The notes below the pieces were generated by a model. The model worked only from the letters and a program-made list of their open reading frames with translations, did no database searches and was not told where the DNA came from. A program made the position numbers and the translations under genes. From positions 1-64,000 of IMG/VR virus record IMGVR_UViG_3300031857_000146: a stretch of 64,000 bases of DNA; one strand, given 5' to 3'. The first letter of the stretch is position 1, and every line of letters starts with the position of its first letter. This DNA comes from a virus. Positions 51,625 to 61,294 of this stretch are shown piece after piece.

Positions 51625-53655
51625 ATGGCTTTTGGATTTCAAAATTGTTGTGATATTGAGGACTATTTCTATGTAAATGGTATACCTGGTTCTGTTTCAG
51701 AATATGAAATTTATTATATTGAAACAACACAAGGTGATACGTTATGTGGAACATACGTTGAATTACCTGAATTATTTTATGAACCTTTGATTTATGATTT
51801 AGTTGGTATGACTGCACAGACATCTTGTGCTAATTGTATTTTATTAAATCCTTGTCCAACAGGTATTACAATTGATTTTGGTAGTCAGAGTACAGGTATT
51901 TTTACAACAGTAAATGAATGTACTGTTAAAACAATTTTTCCATTCTATGTTGAATGTGATAGTGTGTTCCCAACATTAGACGGGTCAACAACTGGTTCAG
52001 TTAGTTTATTTGTTACAGGTGGTACACCACCATATAGTTTTTATAGTGCGGGAACTGAAACTCAAATTGGTCAAGCTATAGAGCCAACAAATAATACATA
52101 TTTACTTTATAATGATGTTATACCTGGTACATACTCAACAATAGTTGCGGACTATTATGGTGATAATGTACAAACTATTGATTGTGTTATTCCTGAGTTA
52201 CCTGATAACATTTATGCTGAGTGTCAGGTTACAAATCCTACTATTAATGGATTTAATGATGGTAGTTTAACATTGTATGTTACAGGTGGAACACCACCAT
52301 ATAATTACTATTACTCAGGTTCTTCTATAACATTACCACTTACTAATTTAAGTGCTGGAACATACAACATAACTGTTGTTGATAGTGGTATTGGAATTTA
52401 TTCACAAACTGCAACAACATCTTGTTTGGTTGAGAATCCTGCTGAGATAATTTATCCTGATAAATTATGTATGAATTTTGATTATTGTGGTGTTGAGTTT
52501 TATTTGAATTTTACAAGTGCATCAACCTACAATTTAAGACCGTTATATACTCTTGATAATCCTTCTGAGATTTCTGTTACAGGAATGAGTTTATTTTGGG
52601 ATACAAGTTGGGTAAGTTCAGTTGAAAACCATAATGCTCCATTACCAATACCAACACAGTGTCAACAAGAACAAACTTCTTCATTTACTATTCAAAATCC
52701 TTTTGCGATTAAACCACAAGATAGTGGTTGGTACGGTTCAGGTACATTTACACCTGGGCCAAGTATATCATCAATTATTGTGACTTCAGGTGTTTGCTCG
52801 GCAATAACACCTACATTAACTGTACAAGTTGAAAATTATTGTGATAATTCAACACAGTGTCAAGGTGGTGTAACTTTAATACCTAGTTCATCATTTGGTG
52901 GGCCATATATTTATTTTGTTGATGATGTTGAACAAAACTCACCTGTATTTTTTGGATTATGTAGTGGGGGACACACAGCTCAAGTAATAGACGGTGATGG
53001 TAATTTAAGTGATATTGTTTCATTTAATATTACATCAACAACACCTTCAACTATCACGTATTCAAATTGTGCATTTTCTGCTGGGGCTCTTGTTAATTTG
53101 AATACAGGTGGTAATCAAAAATGGAATTTTAAAACTGTAATATCTAATATACCTTCATCGTGTCAACTAATTGGTAAAGTTAGAATTACTTATCAATATT
53201 TTTACTCTGGTGCCACGGCAAGTATTGGGATATCGCCATTATTACCATCGGGTACTTGGAACTTAATTATTGACCAATCAACAACACAACCTGCGGTTGG
53301 TAATTGTCCACCATATGTAATTTATACTAAAGTTTACGAGTCAACAAATTATACACTAAATGTTTTTGGGTCAACAATTCAAATAAATAATTGTGGTTTT
53401 GCATGGGTATTTAATAATCCATCCGGTCTTTGTAGTAATAAAGATGTACGAGGTATTGTAACAGTTCAAATGTATTCAATCACTCCTAGTGGGGCTCAGT
53501 GTTGTATAACCATACCTCCTACTTATACTATTGGAACATCTACTGTTCATATGAGGTATAATAAAACATCACCACCAATTCCAATTACACTAACTAATAC
53601 GTCACTTATTTGTAATCCAAGTGCTCCTTCACCACCGGAAGAAAACACACAATAA
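51625..53655 (+). CDS. Adhesin with Cys-rich head and SprB-like repeats
   Basis: 676 residues. The head (1-80) begins MAFGFQNCCDIEDYF and ends QTSCANCILLNPCPTG. The minus-strand protein at 56550-59006 has a matching head ([12 protein letters not shown] ... [15 protein letters not shown]). Two SprB-like repeats follow (about 105-190 and 190-275), with VTGGTPPYSFYSAG and VTGGTPPYNYYYSG as their cores. The remaining 400 residues contain several Cys pairs (YCDNSTQCQGG, SGVCSAITPT) and a C-terminal region near 480-676 with unclear fold. No signal peptide, so it is probably carried on the virion. Host-surface binding is inferred. Confidence 0.68.
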   Translation: MAFGFQNCCDIEDYFYVNGIPGSVSEYEIYYIETTQGDTLCGTYVELPELFYEPLIYDLVGMTAQTSCANCILLNPCPTGITIDFGSQSTGIFTTVNECTVKTIFPFYVECDSVFPTLDGSTTGSVSLFVTGGTPPYSFYSAGTETQIGQAIEPTNNTYLLYNDVIPGTYSTIVADYYGDNVQTIDCVIPELPDNIYAECQVTNPTINGFNDGSLTLYVTGGTPPYNYYYSGSSITLPLTNLSAGTYNITVVDSGIGIYSQTATTSCLVENPAEIIYPDKLCMNFDYCGVEFYLNFTSASTYNLRPLYTLDNPSEISVTGMSLFWDTSWVSSVENHNAPLPIPTQCQQEQTSSFTIQNPFAIKPQDSGWYGSGTFTPGPSISSIIVTSGVCSAITPTLTVQVENYCDNSTQCQGGVTLIPSSSFGGPYIYFVDDVEQNSPVFFGLCSGGHTAQVIDGDGNLSDIVSFNITSTTPSTITYSNCAFSAGALVNLNTGGNQKWNFKTVISNIPSSCQLIGKVRITYQYFYSGATASIGISPLLPSGTWNLIIDQSTTQPAVGNCPPYVIYTKVYESTNYTLNVFGSTIQINNCGFAWVFNNPSGLCSNKDVRGIVTVQMYSITPSGAQCCITIPPTYTIGTSTVHMRYNKTSPPIPITLTNTSLICNPSAPSPPEENTQ

Positions 53656-53681
53656 AAATGAAACAAAGATAATTATAAACA

Positions 53682-55853
53682 ATGGGATATATTATAAAAG
53701 AAAATCAAGGATTATTAATTACAAGATTAACGGATACTGGACGTAAAAAAATTTCTGAAGGTAATTTTAATGTTTCTTATTTTCAAATCGGAGATAGTGA
53801 GGTTAATTATAATGCAATTACAAATTATGATATAACTAATTTTCAAATACTTGAACCGTCATATAATGCTCAAAATTCTACAGGGGTTCCTAACTCAACT
53901 AAAAATGATGTAAAATATCCTTTTTATTTACAAGGTTCTTCAGGACTAACTTATGGTATTCCATTTATGGCATCTTCGGATGAGTCAGTATTTAATACTG
54001 CATCACCTAACGGTTTCTTTGTAACCGCGAGTACGGCATCTACTTGTTTTAGTCCTTATCATACAAGTGCATATACCTATAATTCAGAATATGTTGTAAA
54101 CTTATCAGGATTAACTGGTAACACTTCAGTTTTAACACTTATTTCTAATCCTTGTCCTGATTCTGTATCAGCAACAACTATTTCTGCGGGAACTCTTGTA
54201 ACTATTTTTATGAGTGGTGGAAGTTCATGTGGATGTATTGATTCTTGTTATCCTGTATTAACCTACCAAGTTCAGAGTTGGAATTCAGGAACAACACAAC
54301 TTGTTGTTGATAGATTATTACCTAATTTATCAGGTAATACTGGTCAAGCTAGATTATTTTTCTACCCATCAGGTATGACAGGTTATGATTTACCGACACC
54401 TATGAATTATTGGAGTGATAGTGTTATTAATTATGAATCAGTTTGTACACCTGAAGATGGGTTAGTTAAAATTTGGAATATGAATATTCCGTGGTCTGAA
54501 AGTCCTGCGGGATTAATTTCCACATTATATAGTCAATATGGTGAATTTGGTTCCAAAGATTATATTAGTACCAAAGAATATTACGGGTATATGTCTTCAA
54601 GTGGACAAACAGATACATCAGGTGTTACATATTATAATTCATACGGTGAACAAATATTAGTAACCCCTGAAGAACAAAAAGCAATTTCAATTGTTCACTA
54701 TACAAACAATACAATAATTAATTTTTATGGTGAGAAATTTGCTTGTGAGGCATATGATACAACAAATCCTGGTGCAACAGGACAAGCAAGGAATTTTACA
54801 ATTAACCTACCTTGGTTAATGTGGCATAAAAATCCAATAAGTTGTTGTAGTGGAGAAACATTTTGGATTGACCCTCCAGGGTTTGATGGATATGATTTAT
54901 TAACACCTTATTATATTCAATCAAATGAAAATCTTGATATGAATAATCCGGGTATTAGGTATTTTCATTTATATGATACTCACCCAAATCCTGATGGAAG
55001 ACCAAGTAGAGTTGGTAAAGTATTTCCTGATGATAAGGTAATTGTTTTTGATGATGAGGAAATTATTGCGGCAATGACTTATGTTGCAAATAGAAACTAT
55101 ACACTACCTGCACCAAAACTTGGATATAGTGCACCTGGACTTTGTAACGATACATCAACTGATGGATTACTTGACAATGATAATCAATGTGTATGGGTAA
55201 CATATGGTTTTGATAGTCCTTGGACAGGGATGCATTGTAACTATTATCAAAAGATAATTGGGCCTGTTACTGGATGTGGTCTAACTGAACAAAACGTAAC
55301 AGTTAAATTTGGAAACGAATTTAAATGTATGACAACAGGTACAACACAAGGATTTTCTGCAACTGACTTTTACATTTTAGCACAAACAGGAACAACATCT
55401 CAGAATAGACCTAATCCAAACAATTGGGTTAGAATGAACTATTCTACCGCATTATCAGGTGGTTATATCAATCCATCAGGTCTTACGGCAACAACATTTA
55501 CAATTACACCTACAACTTATGCTAATGGGGCAACATATAATTTAGGTAATCAATTAGAATTACCAACTATTAGTGGTAGTTCGTCAACATTATATTTTGG
55601 TGATGAATATTTCTTCTACGGAAATGTTAATACTGATATTCAGGCAACAATTTACGAAATGAGATATCTTATAAATTTACCAAACGCTCAATTTGTAAAT
55701 TCATCAAATCCTACTTGGACACAAGGTGTTACACCTTATATGTCTGAAATAGGATTATATGACGCTAACAAAAACTTACTTGTATTATCTAAATTCCAAT
55801 CACCTCAAGTTAGACAAGGTATACAACAAGCAGTTGTTAAGTTAGATTTCTAA
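53682..55853 (+). CDS. Tail-collar/fibre-like structural protein
   Basis: 723 residues. The N-terminus (GLLITRLTDTGRKKISEGNF, then VSYFQIGDSEVNY) resembles the first domain of phage tail-collar fibre proteins, which typically have an xLTxxGxxKIAxA ... xxVGDG pattern. The C-terminus (TPYMSEIGLYDANKNLLVLS, then KFQSPQVRQG) resembles the ISEIGLYD end of the same group. The 500 residues between are rich in Tyr, Thr, Ser and Asn, with a CCSGETFWIDPPG segment. It probably joins a fibre to the baseplate, but that is inferred. GATAATTAT at 53668-53676 before the start recurs before the gene at 33942. Confidence 0.6.
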   Translation: MGYIIKENQGLLITRLTDTGRKKISEGNFNVSYFQIGDSEVNYNAITNYDITNFQILEPSYNAQNSTGVPNSTKNDVKYPFYLQGSSGLTYGIPFMASSDESVFNTASPNGFFVTASTASTCFSPYHTSAYTYNSEYVVNLSGLTGNTSVLTLISNPCPDSVSATTISAGTLVTIFMSGGSSCGCIDSCYPVLTYQVQSWNSGTTQLVVDRLLPNLSGNTGQARLFFYPSGMTGYDLPTPMNYWSDSVINYESVCTPEDGLVKIWNMNIPWSESPAGLISTLYSQYGEFGSKDYISTKEYYGYMSSSGQTDTSGVTYYNSYGEQILVTPEEQKAISIVHYTNNTIINFYGEKFACEAYDTTNPGATGQARNFTINLPWLMWHKNPISCCSGETFWIDPPGFDGYDLLTPYYIQSNENLDMNNPGIRYFHLYDTHPNPDGRPSRVGKVFPDDKVIVFDDEEIIAAMTYVANRNYTLPAPKLGYSAPGLCNDTSTDGLLDNDNQCVWVTYGFDSPWTGMHCNYYQKIIGPVTGCGLTEQNVTVKFGNEFKCMTTGTTQGFSATDFYILAQTGTTSQNRPNPNNWVRMNYSTALSGGYINPSGLTATTFTITPTTYANGATYNLGNQLELPTISGSSSTLYFGDEYFFYGNVNTDIQATIYEMRYLINLPNAQFVNSSNPTWTQGVTPYMSEIGLYDANKNLLVLSKFQSPQVRQGIQQAVVKLDF

Positions 55854-55888
55854 ATTATTTACAATTAAGTTAATTACTTTAATATTAA

Positions 55889-55909
55889 ATCTAATAACTA
55901 ATATTAGAT
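55889..55909 (+). promoter_or_regulatory. Inverted repeat abutting the resolvase start
   Basis: A 7-bp inverted repeat ATCTAAT/ATTAGAT (55889-55895 and 55903-55909) ends directly before ATG 55910. It could be an operator or a weak hairpin covering the start. No TATTTAT motif is present here. Confidence 0.3.
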
Positions 55910-56503
55910 ATGGCAAAAAGTATAAAAAATTCTCCTAAGATTTTGGGTTTAGACGTTTCAACTAAAACTATTGGTGTTGCGTTATTTGATTTATCTTCAA
56001 GAGATTTATTAGAGTTGACACATGTTTCACCACAACCGAAACCTCAACCCGATAATAAGATGGAGGAACTACTTCTTAAGTCTGCAACATTCAGAAAGAA
56101 GCTTGAGGAATATAAAGGTGTTGGTGTTGTTAGATGTGTAATTGAAGAACCTTTATTAAATAGTAATAATGCTTATACCATTGGTACTTTATTACGATAT
56201 AATACATTGATTAGTAAAGAGGTATATGATGTGTTAGGTATTGTCCCTGAATATATCTCAACGTATAATTCAAGAAAAGAGGCTTGGCCTGAATTAGTTA
56301 GAAAAAACGAAAAAGGTAAGTTTGTTTTATTTGGTGGTTACCCAAAAGATTGTGATAAGAAGATGATTATATGGGAACTTGTTGCGAAAAGAGAACCACA
56401 AATTAATTGGTTATATACAAGAAACAATACTTTAAAGAAAGAGAATTTTGATATGACAGATGCTTATACTGTTGTATTAAGTTATCTAAACGCTAAAAAA
56501 TAA
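55910..56503 (+). CDS. RuvC-like Holliday junction resolvase
   Basis: 197 residues with the RNase H-like fold of RuvC-type resolvases. The first strand KILGLDVSTKTIGVALFD carries D15, CVIEEPLLN carries E79/E80, and the C-terminal FDMTDAYTVVL carries D181 and D184. These four positions are the expected metal-binding acidic residues. Such enzymes cut four-way DNA junctions, which large phages need before packaging branched DNA; T4 uses the unrelated gp49. It is flanked upstream by a structural gene and downstream by a terminator, with no TATTTAT motif, so it is probably expressed with replication genes. Confidence 0.82.
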   Translation: MAKSIKNSPKILGLDVSTKTIGVALFDLSSRDLLELTHVSPQPKPQPDNKMEELLLKSATFRKKLEEYKGVGVVRCVIEEPLLNSNNAYTIGTLLRYNTLISKEVYDVLGIVPEYISTYNSRKEAWPELVRKNEKGKFVLFGGYPKDCDKKMIIWELVAKREPQINWLYTRNNTLKKENFDMTDAYTVVLSYLNAKK

Positions 56504-56524
56504 TAAGATTTTTATTTAAAATTT

Positions 56525-56548
56525 AAGGTGTCATTCGACACCTTTTTT
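56525..56548. terminator. Terminator between convergent genes
   Basis: Perfect 8-bp stem AAGGTGTC/GACACCTT with loop ATTC (56525-56544), then T-run on the plus strand and an A/T-rich flank on the other side. It separates the resolvase gene from the end of the minus-strand adhesin gene and could serve both. Confidence 0.88.
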
Positions 56549-56549
56549 G

Positions 56550-59006
56550 TTATGTACATAATACTGATACAGTATTTGATATACTATTTTCAACGTAAAT
56601 TCTATCGTATTTAGCGTCATAAGCAATACCTCTTGGACCGTCACCAACAGTGATTGTTTTAACGACTTCATTAGTGTTAATATCGATTACTGATACATTA
56701 TCAGTTACTAAATTAGTGACATATAATCTATTACTATTAACATCAAATGCCATACTTTGAGGATTTGTACCAATACCAACTGTAATAGTTGTTCCTGTTG
56801 TATTTGTTACTGGATTAATTGTTATTACTTGGTTAGTACCATTTAATACTGTGTATACCGTATTATTTGTTGGAACATATAAACAATATCTTGGTAAAGA
56901 ACCTGAAGGCATTGTTATAGTTGATGCGGTAATACCTTTTATTGTATCAATAGATACGACGGTATTACTTAAACTATTTGGAACGTATACTTGTAAATTA
57001 TTTTCATTAAATCCTGGTTGAATTGGTCTAGTACCGGTAGTGTAAGTGTTAACAATTGTACTAACAGGTATTGAACTCACAGTTCCTGCGTTATATTCAG
57101 CAACATATAATACCTCATTAACTGTATCATATGTTAAACCATAAGGGCCATTACCAACAGGTATTGTTGATAGAACGGTAAGTGTAAGAGGATTTATAAC
57201 TGATATTGTATTATCTGCGAAATTAGTAACGTATAGTAATTTACTATCATTACTTAATACCCCACCTCTAGGTTGATTACCAACAGAAATTGTTGATACA
57301 ATAGAGTAATCATTAATATCGATTACTGAAACATTATTACTTGTTTCGTTAATTACATACATGTATTCATTAACTTCGTCAAATACTATAAAGAATGGAC
57401 CTGTTCCCACTGATATTGTTTGTATTATGTTTGGACATGATTGAGTGGCAGTTGGTGTTGGTGTTACAGTTGGTGTTGGTGTTGCGGTTGGAATTGGAGA
57501 ACAAAACTCACAATCAAATAAATTACCACTTTCAATAGATTGAAGAATATTAGTAGGGGAACCTAAAATATCAGAATCGTAAGTTACACAAACAGATTTA
57601 AAATCAATTATTGCGCTAAATGTAGAACCTGTATTAAAAGGTATTGTTTCACCGACAACGTATTTGTTAGATGAGTTACAATCTAAAAGTAACTTTGAAT
57701 ATAAACTTGTAAATTTAGATGAAAACGTATCGTATATTACCGAACCACTTACAACAACACCTTTAACTGCATTTGTCGGTGTTACACTTGGTGTTGGTGA
57801 AGGACCTGGATAATTGTAGTTTACACCACTAAACGATAATGATTTACCATTACATAAAGGAGTTGGTGTAGGTGTTGTTGTTGGTGTGTTAGTTGGTGTT
57901 AACGTTGGTGTTGGTGTCGGAGTTGCTCCTGAAGTTACGTTACAATCAAATACTGCTGTAAAATCAAAAGTGTTACAAGCGTCGGTATTTGATGGGGTAG
58001 GTGTTGGACATGACGACCCAAAATAGGTTACATCTAAATCAGGGCAAACGGTATTACTACCTGTTGGCCCAAATAGTTTACATTCACCGTTTACACAAGT
58101 TGATAGACACCATCTTGTTTCACCTGTGTTGTAGTATATGTAATAAGGATTTGTATTATCTGGTTTATAAAATACATTTTTACCATTAAACACATCATAG
58201 TTGTAATAAGTGCCATCATAATTTGTATAACCACTCAAATTTGTGAATACACAATAACTCGATTGTGGACATGCGGTATATACAGGTGATGGTGTTGGGG
58301 TTGATGTTGGAGTTGTTGATAATGTTGGTGTTGGTGTTTCACAAAAAGTTGGTAAAGGTGTTTTAGTAACTGTTGGTGTTGGAGTTGTTGTTGGCGTTAT
58401 TGATAAAGTTGGTGTTGGTGAACTTGTTACAGTTGCTGTTGGTGTTATTGTTGGTGTAACACTTGGTGTTGGGGTAACCGTTCTTGTTGGTGTATGTGTT
58501 GGAGTAATACTTGGTGTTGGGGTGTTAGTTGGTGTTTTTGTTACTGTAGGTGTATTAGTTGGTGTTATACTTGGAGTTGGTGTTATAGTTGCGGTTACTG
58601 ATGGTGTTGGAGTACTAGTTGATGTTTTGGTTGGTGTTGGGGTTTTAGTTTGTGTTGGAGTATTAGTTGGGGTTTTTGTTACCGTAGGAGTAGGTGTTGG
58701 AGTTTTTGTTGGAGTGGGGCTTGGCGCTGGTGTTGATGTAGGTGTTGGTGTTGGACCGGGGACACAAGGATTAACTGTGGTACATGCGGTACAAGATGAA
58801 TATGATTTTACATCTAAAGATATAATATTGTATATTGGTGTTCCTGTTACAAAACCTGTTGTTATATATTGTGAACAACCTGTGTAAAAATCTGTTACCA
58901 AATAATACGAATAACCGGAAGTGAACGTTCCAGCAGAATACGTTGATTGAATTTGGAACGTAGTTCCACTACAACAACCCGAAAATGAATACCAACTTAA
59001 TGCCAA
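56550..59006 (-). CDS. YVTN beta-propeller adhesin with Pro/Thr linkers
   Basis: 818 residues from TTG 59006, four bases after the upstream stop. The TTG is supported because the resulting head ([12 protein letters not shown] ... [15 protein letters not shown], residues 1-84) matches the head of the protein at 51625. A Pro/Thr linker covers about 84-245. A Cys-rich module follows ([20 protein letters not shown], then [16 protein letters not shown]), with further short TPTP linkers and a second unrecognised module. Residues about 522-818 are a YVTN-type beta-propeller of about seven blades: [60 protein letters not shown]. It is the only large minus-strand gene, paired with the small module gene upstream. 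Receptor binding is inferred. Confidence 0.78.
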   Translation of the reverse strand: MALSWYSFSGCCSGTTFQIQSTYSAGTFTSGYSYYLVTDFYTGCSQYITTGFVTGTPIYNIISLDVKSYSSCTACTTVNPCVPGPTPTPTSTPAPSPTPTKTPTPTPTVTKTPTNTPTQTKTPTPTKTSTSTPTPSVTATITPTPSITPTNTPTVTKTPTNTPTPSITPTHTPTRTVTPTPSVTPTITPTATVTSSPTPTLSITPTTTPTPTVTKTPLPTFCETPTPTLSTTPTSTPTPSPVYTACPQSSYCVFTNLSGYTNYDGTYYNYDVFNGKNVFYKPDNTNPYYIYYNTGETRWCLSTCVNGECKLFGPTGSNTVCPDLDVTYFGSSCPTPTPSNTDACNTFDFTAVFDCNVTSGATPTPTPTLTPTNTPTTTPTPTPLCNGKSLSFSGVNYNYPGPSPTPSVTPTNAVKGVVVSGSVIYDTFSSKFTSLYSKLLLDCNSSNKYVVGETIPFNTGSTFSAIIDFKSVCVTYDSDILGSPTNILQSIESGNLFDCEFCSPIPTATPTPTVTPTPTATQSCPNIIQTISVGTGPFFIVFDEVNEYMYVINETSNNVSVIDINDYSIVSTISVGNQPRGGVLSNDSKLLYVTNFADNTISVINPLTLTVLSTIPVGNGPYGLTYDTVNEVLYVAEYNAGTVSSIPVSTIVNTYTTGTRPIQPGFNENNLQVYVPNSLSNTVVSIDTIKGITASTITMPSGSLPRYCLYVPTNNTVYTVLNGTNQVITINPVTNTTGTTITVGIGTNPQSMAFDVNSNRLYVTNLVTDNVSVIDINTNEVVKTITVGDGPRGIAYDAKYDRIYVENSISNTVSVLCT
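58274..58757 (-). repeat. Long Pro/Thr linker coding repeat
   Basis: GTTGGTGTTGGTGT-type sequence on the plus strand encodes about 160 residues of TPTPT/TPTKT/TPSVTP units on the minus strand. It is the longest such linker in the window; shorter ones of the same kind lie near 57865-57930 and 57445-57492. Confidence 0.85.
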
Positions 59007-59010
59007 TTTT

Positions 59011-59235
59011 TTATATACTTGTGCAACCTGTTATTATACACCCATCTGAATCAACGACCTTCATACAATAGTAAGTAAATTTTTCTATTGGAGAAGGAAC
59101 TGTAAAATCATAAGGTAAATCGCCGCTATCAATACTTGTAATATAATAACAAGGAGAACCACCTGAAAGACATATATAAACATCAAAGGGGGATGCTCCT
59201 GAAATAACGTTACTTAGTGTAATTGTTGTTGGCAT
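59011..59235 (-). CDS. Small Cys-containing beta module protein, second copy
   Basis: 74 residues: [20 protein letters not shown] at the start and [17 protein letters not shown] near the end. It is a paralogue of the 73-residue protein at 51357-51578 and of the head of the protein at 19480. It is the first gene of the minus-strand pair; the beta-propeller gene begins 4 bases after its stop. A TATTTAT motif lies 5 bases before its start on the minus strand. Role unknown. Confidence 0.62.
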   Translation of the reverse strand: MPTTITLSNVISGASPFDVYICLSGGSPCYYITSIDSGDLPYDFTVPSPIEKFTYYCMKVVDSDGCIITGCTSI

Positions 59236-59240
59236 ATGAT

Positions 59241-59247
59241 ATAAATA
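59241..59247 (-). promoter_or_regulatory. TATTTAT motif on the minus strand
   Basis: ATAAATA on the plus strand, so TATTTAT reads towards the minus-strand cassette, 5 bases before its first ATG. Orientation and spacing match the plus-strand cases, which argues against chance. Confidence 0.5.
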
Positions 59248-59309
59248 TAAAAGGGTTTAAAACTTTGTGAAGTTTGACAACAATAAGTTTTTATCTTATT
59301 ATTAAGAAA

Positions 59310-60206
59310 ATGGACGAAGACGAAATTTTACTTGAAATTATAAGGGACTTATTTGGTAAAGAGAAACATTATTATGCTTCAAAGGGTCAGATTTCTGTAA
59401 ATTGTCCTTATTGTGATGATGGAAAAAACAAGGGGAATCTTGAGATTAATATTAATGAACACGTTTATAAATGTTGGGCTTGTTCTGAGTTCAACGGGAC
59501 ACATGGTGTTTTAGGTAAACTAATTGATTTATTTGGGACAAAAAATCAAAAGAAAACTTACGATTTATTTAAACCTGAAGAACACAAATCAAAACATGTT
59601 GAATTAAAAAAGTTAAAGTTACCAAAAGAGTTTATTTCTATTAAGGATGCTAACCCACTTCATATTCCACATAGAGAAGTTTTAAAATATATTAAGACAC
59701 GTGGTATTACTGATGAGATGATTGAAAAGTTTAACATTGGTTTTGCAACTGAAGGTGAATATGGTGGACGAATTATTATGCCGTCATATGGATTAGACGG
59801 AGAGATTAATTACTTTATTTCAAGAGCTTGGTTTAAGACAAAGAACAAATATAAAAACCCTGAATACCCAAAGGAAACAATTATATTCAATGAGAAACTA
59901 ATTGATTGGGAGAAACCTATTTATATCTGTGAAGGCGCCATAGATGGGTACTTTACACCTAACCCTGTTGTTCTATTAGGTAAGGTGCTATCCGATTTAT
60001 TATTTGAAACAATATATACCAAAGCTAAGTCCGATGTTATTATATGTTTGGACGCTGATGCTTGGAAAGACGCTCAAAAACTTTATAACCAACTAAATGG
60101 AGGGAAGTTAAGAGGGAGAGTGAAGATTCTAAAATTACCAAAAGATTCTGACATTGCAGATTTGAAAGGTAAGATAGATGATTATTTTTATGAAATGAGT
60201 TATTAA
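59310..60206 (+). CDS. DNA primase, zinc finger plus Toprim
   Basis: 298 residues from ATG 59310; an in-frame TTG at 59274 is rejected because MDEDEILLEI is a normal start and the upstream part is unrelated. A zinc finger NCPYC ... KCWAC (C32, C35, C55, C58) is followed by the primase middle domain and a Toprim core: ICEGAIDGYF with E208 and ICLDADAW with D248 and D250. This is the DnaG/T4 gp61 arrangement, which makes RNA primers for lagging-strand synthesis. It is the first gene of the right-hand replication and recombination block, and the next gene begins one base after its stop. No helicase gene lies next to it in this window. Confidence 0.88.
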   Translation: MDEDEILLEIIRDLFGKEKHYYASKGQISVNCPYCDDGKNKGNLEININEHVYKCWACSEFNGTHGVLGKLIDLFGTKNQKKTYDLFKPEEHKSKHVELKKLKLPKEFISIKDANPLHIPHREVLKYIKTRGITDEMIEKFNIGFATEGEYGGRIIMPSYGLDGEINYFISRAWFKTKNKYKNPEYPKETIIFNEKLIDWEKPIYICEGAIDGYFTPNPVVLLGKVLSDLLFETIYTKAKSDVIICLDADAWKDAQKLYNQLNGGKLRGRVKILKLPKDSDIADLKGKIDDYFYEMSY

Positions 60207-60207
60207 A

Positions 60208-61062
60208 ATGGAATTAAAAGAAATTGCTTTAGAATTACGAGAAATTTTAGAGAACAAAAGAAAAGAGTTGGAGTTAACCTTTATTGAGGATACCCACACG
60301 TATTTTATGAAAGATGTTGATGGTGTTGTTAAAAACAATTTCCCATCAGTATCAAAGGTGTTAAAGAAGTTCTACCCTGAGTTCCCAACTGACGAAGCTG
60401 CGGAAAAGAAATCAAAAGGTGACCCTGTAATTAAACAACAACTGATTGAGGAATGGGCGGCCGCTGGTGATTATTCTACCAATATGGGTAGTAGGGTTCA
60501 CTTCTTTTTGGAGAAGAAGTTGATTGAAAGTAGTGGAAGTTATAAAGAAGTTCGTCAACCAATTTTTGATTGTGATGTTACACAGATTCTAAAGGGTGAT
60601 AGTATGATTACTGCAGGTTCCAAATTTCTAAAACTAATGAAAGAACGTGAAGTTGTTTTGTTGGATACGGAGATTGTTTTGGGTCATCCTGAATTAGGAT
60701 ATACAGGACAACCCGATAAGGTTTGGTTAGTGATAAATAAGAAGAAAGACGGGTTTGGGTTATTGATAACTGACTGGAAGACAAACAAACCTAAAAACTT
60801 TGAAAGTAATAACTTTACAAAACCTATGTATAAACCATTCCAAAACCTACCAAATACGGCTCTTGGGCACTATTATGTTCAACTACCTTTATACGGTAAG
60901 TTAATCTTAAAAATGTTGGAAGGAACAAAATACGAAAACATGAAATTATATGGATGTATTGTCGTATTATTGCAAGAGGATTCAGAGTTCAAAGAGTTTA
61001 GAGTACCACAAGATGTGATAGATACTGTGATGACTATGAATGTAAAGGACTATCTGAATTGA
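60208..61062 (+). CDS. PD-(D/E)XK nuclease, RecB/Cas4-like
   Basis: 284 residues. The nuclease core is visible: VVLLDTEIVLGHPELGYTG, then GQPDKVW with D170, and LITDWKTNKP with D189 and K191, a typical D-x-K second motif (here preceded by T-D-W). An upstream helix with SRVHFFLEKKL resembles the RecB-family helix motif, and a LGHYYVQLPLYGKLILKM motif follows, where Q-x-x-x-Y occurs as in the RecB C-terminal nuclease group. It probably trims or cuts DNA in recombination or repair. It lies between primase and the gp47-like gene. Confidence 0.78.
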   Translation: MELKEIALELREILENKRKELELTFIEDTHTYFMKDVDGVVKNNFPSVSKVLKKFYPEFPTDEAAEKKSKGDPVIKQQLIEEWAAAGDYSTNMGSRVHFFLEKKLIESSGSYKEVRQPIFDCDVTQILKGDSMITAGSKFLKLMKEREVVLLDTEIVLGHPELGYTGQPDKVWLVINKKKDGFGLLITDWKTNKPKNFESNNFTKPMYKPFQNLPNTALGHYYVQLPLYGKLILKMLEGTKYENMKLYGCIVVLLQEDSEFKEFRVPQDVIDTVMTMNVKDYLN

Positions 61063-61095
61063 CAATCCCACTAAAAAGTTATATATTTAACAACT

Positions 61096-61293
61096 ATGAT
61101 AAAACTAACATTTAACACAACAGACAAAACAGCGTTTGTTGATTTTGGAAATCAAACGAGTAATAACTATCTTAATGTGTCAACCGTACAAGTAAGGGAA
61201 GGTTACTACGAAGTAATGATTAAAATTGATGAGAAATCTAAACCAGTACTTAGAGTACCGATTAATAATACAATAATGTTTATAGAAGAATAA
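61096..61293 (+). CDS. Small hypothetical protein
   Basis: 65 residues: MIKLTFNTTDKTAFVDFGNQ onward. Beta-rich, no Cys and no recognised domain. It lies one base before the zinc-ribbon gene in the replication block. Confidence 0.5.
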   Translation: MIKLTFNTTDKTAFVDFGNQTSNNYLNVSTVQVREGYYEVMIKIDEKSKPVLRVPINNTIMFIEE

Positions 61294-61294
61294 T

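Noticed and set aside
59274-59309. Upstream TTG as start of the primase
   Set aside because: ATG 59310 gives a normal primase N-terminus, and the added residues show no family pattern.
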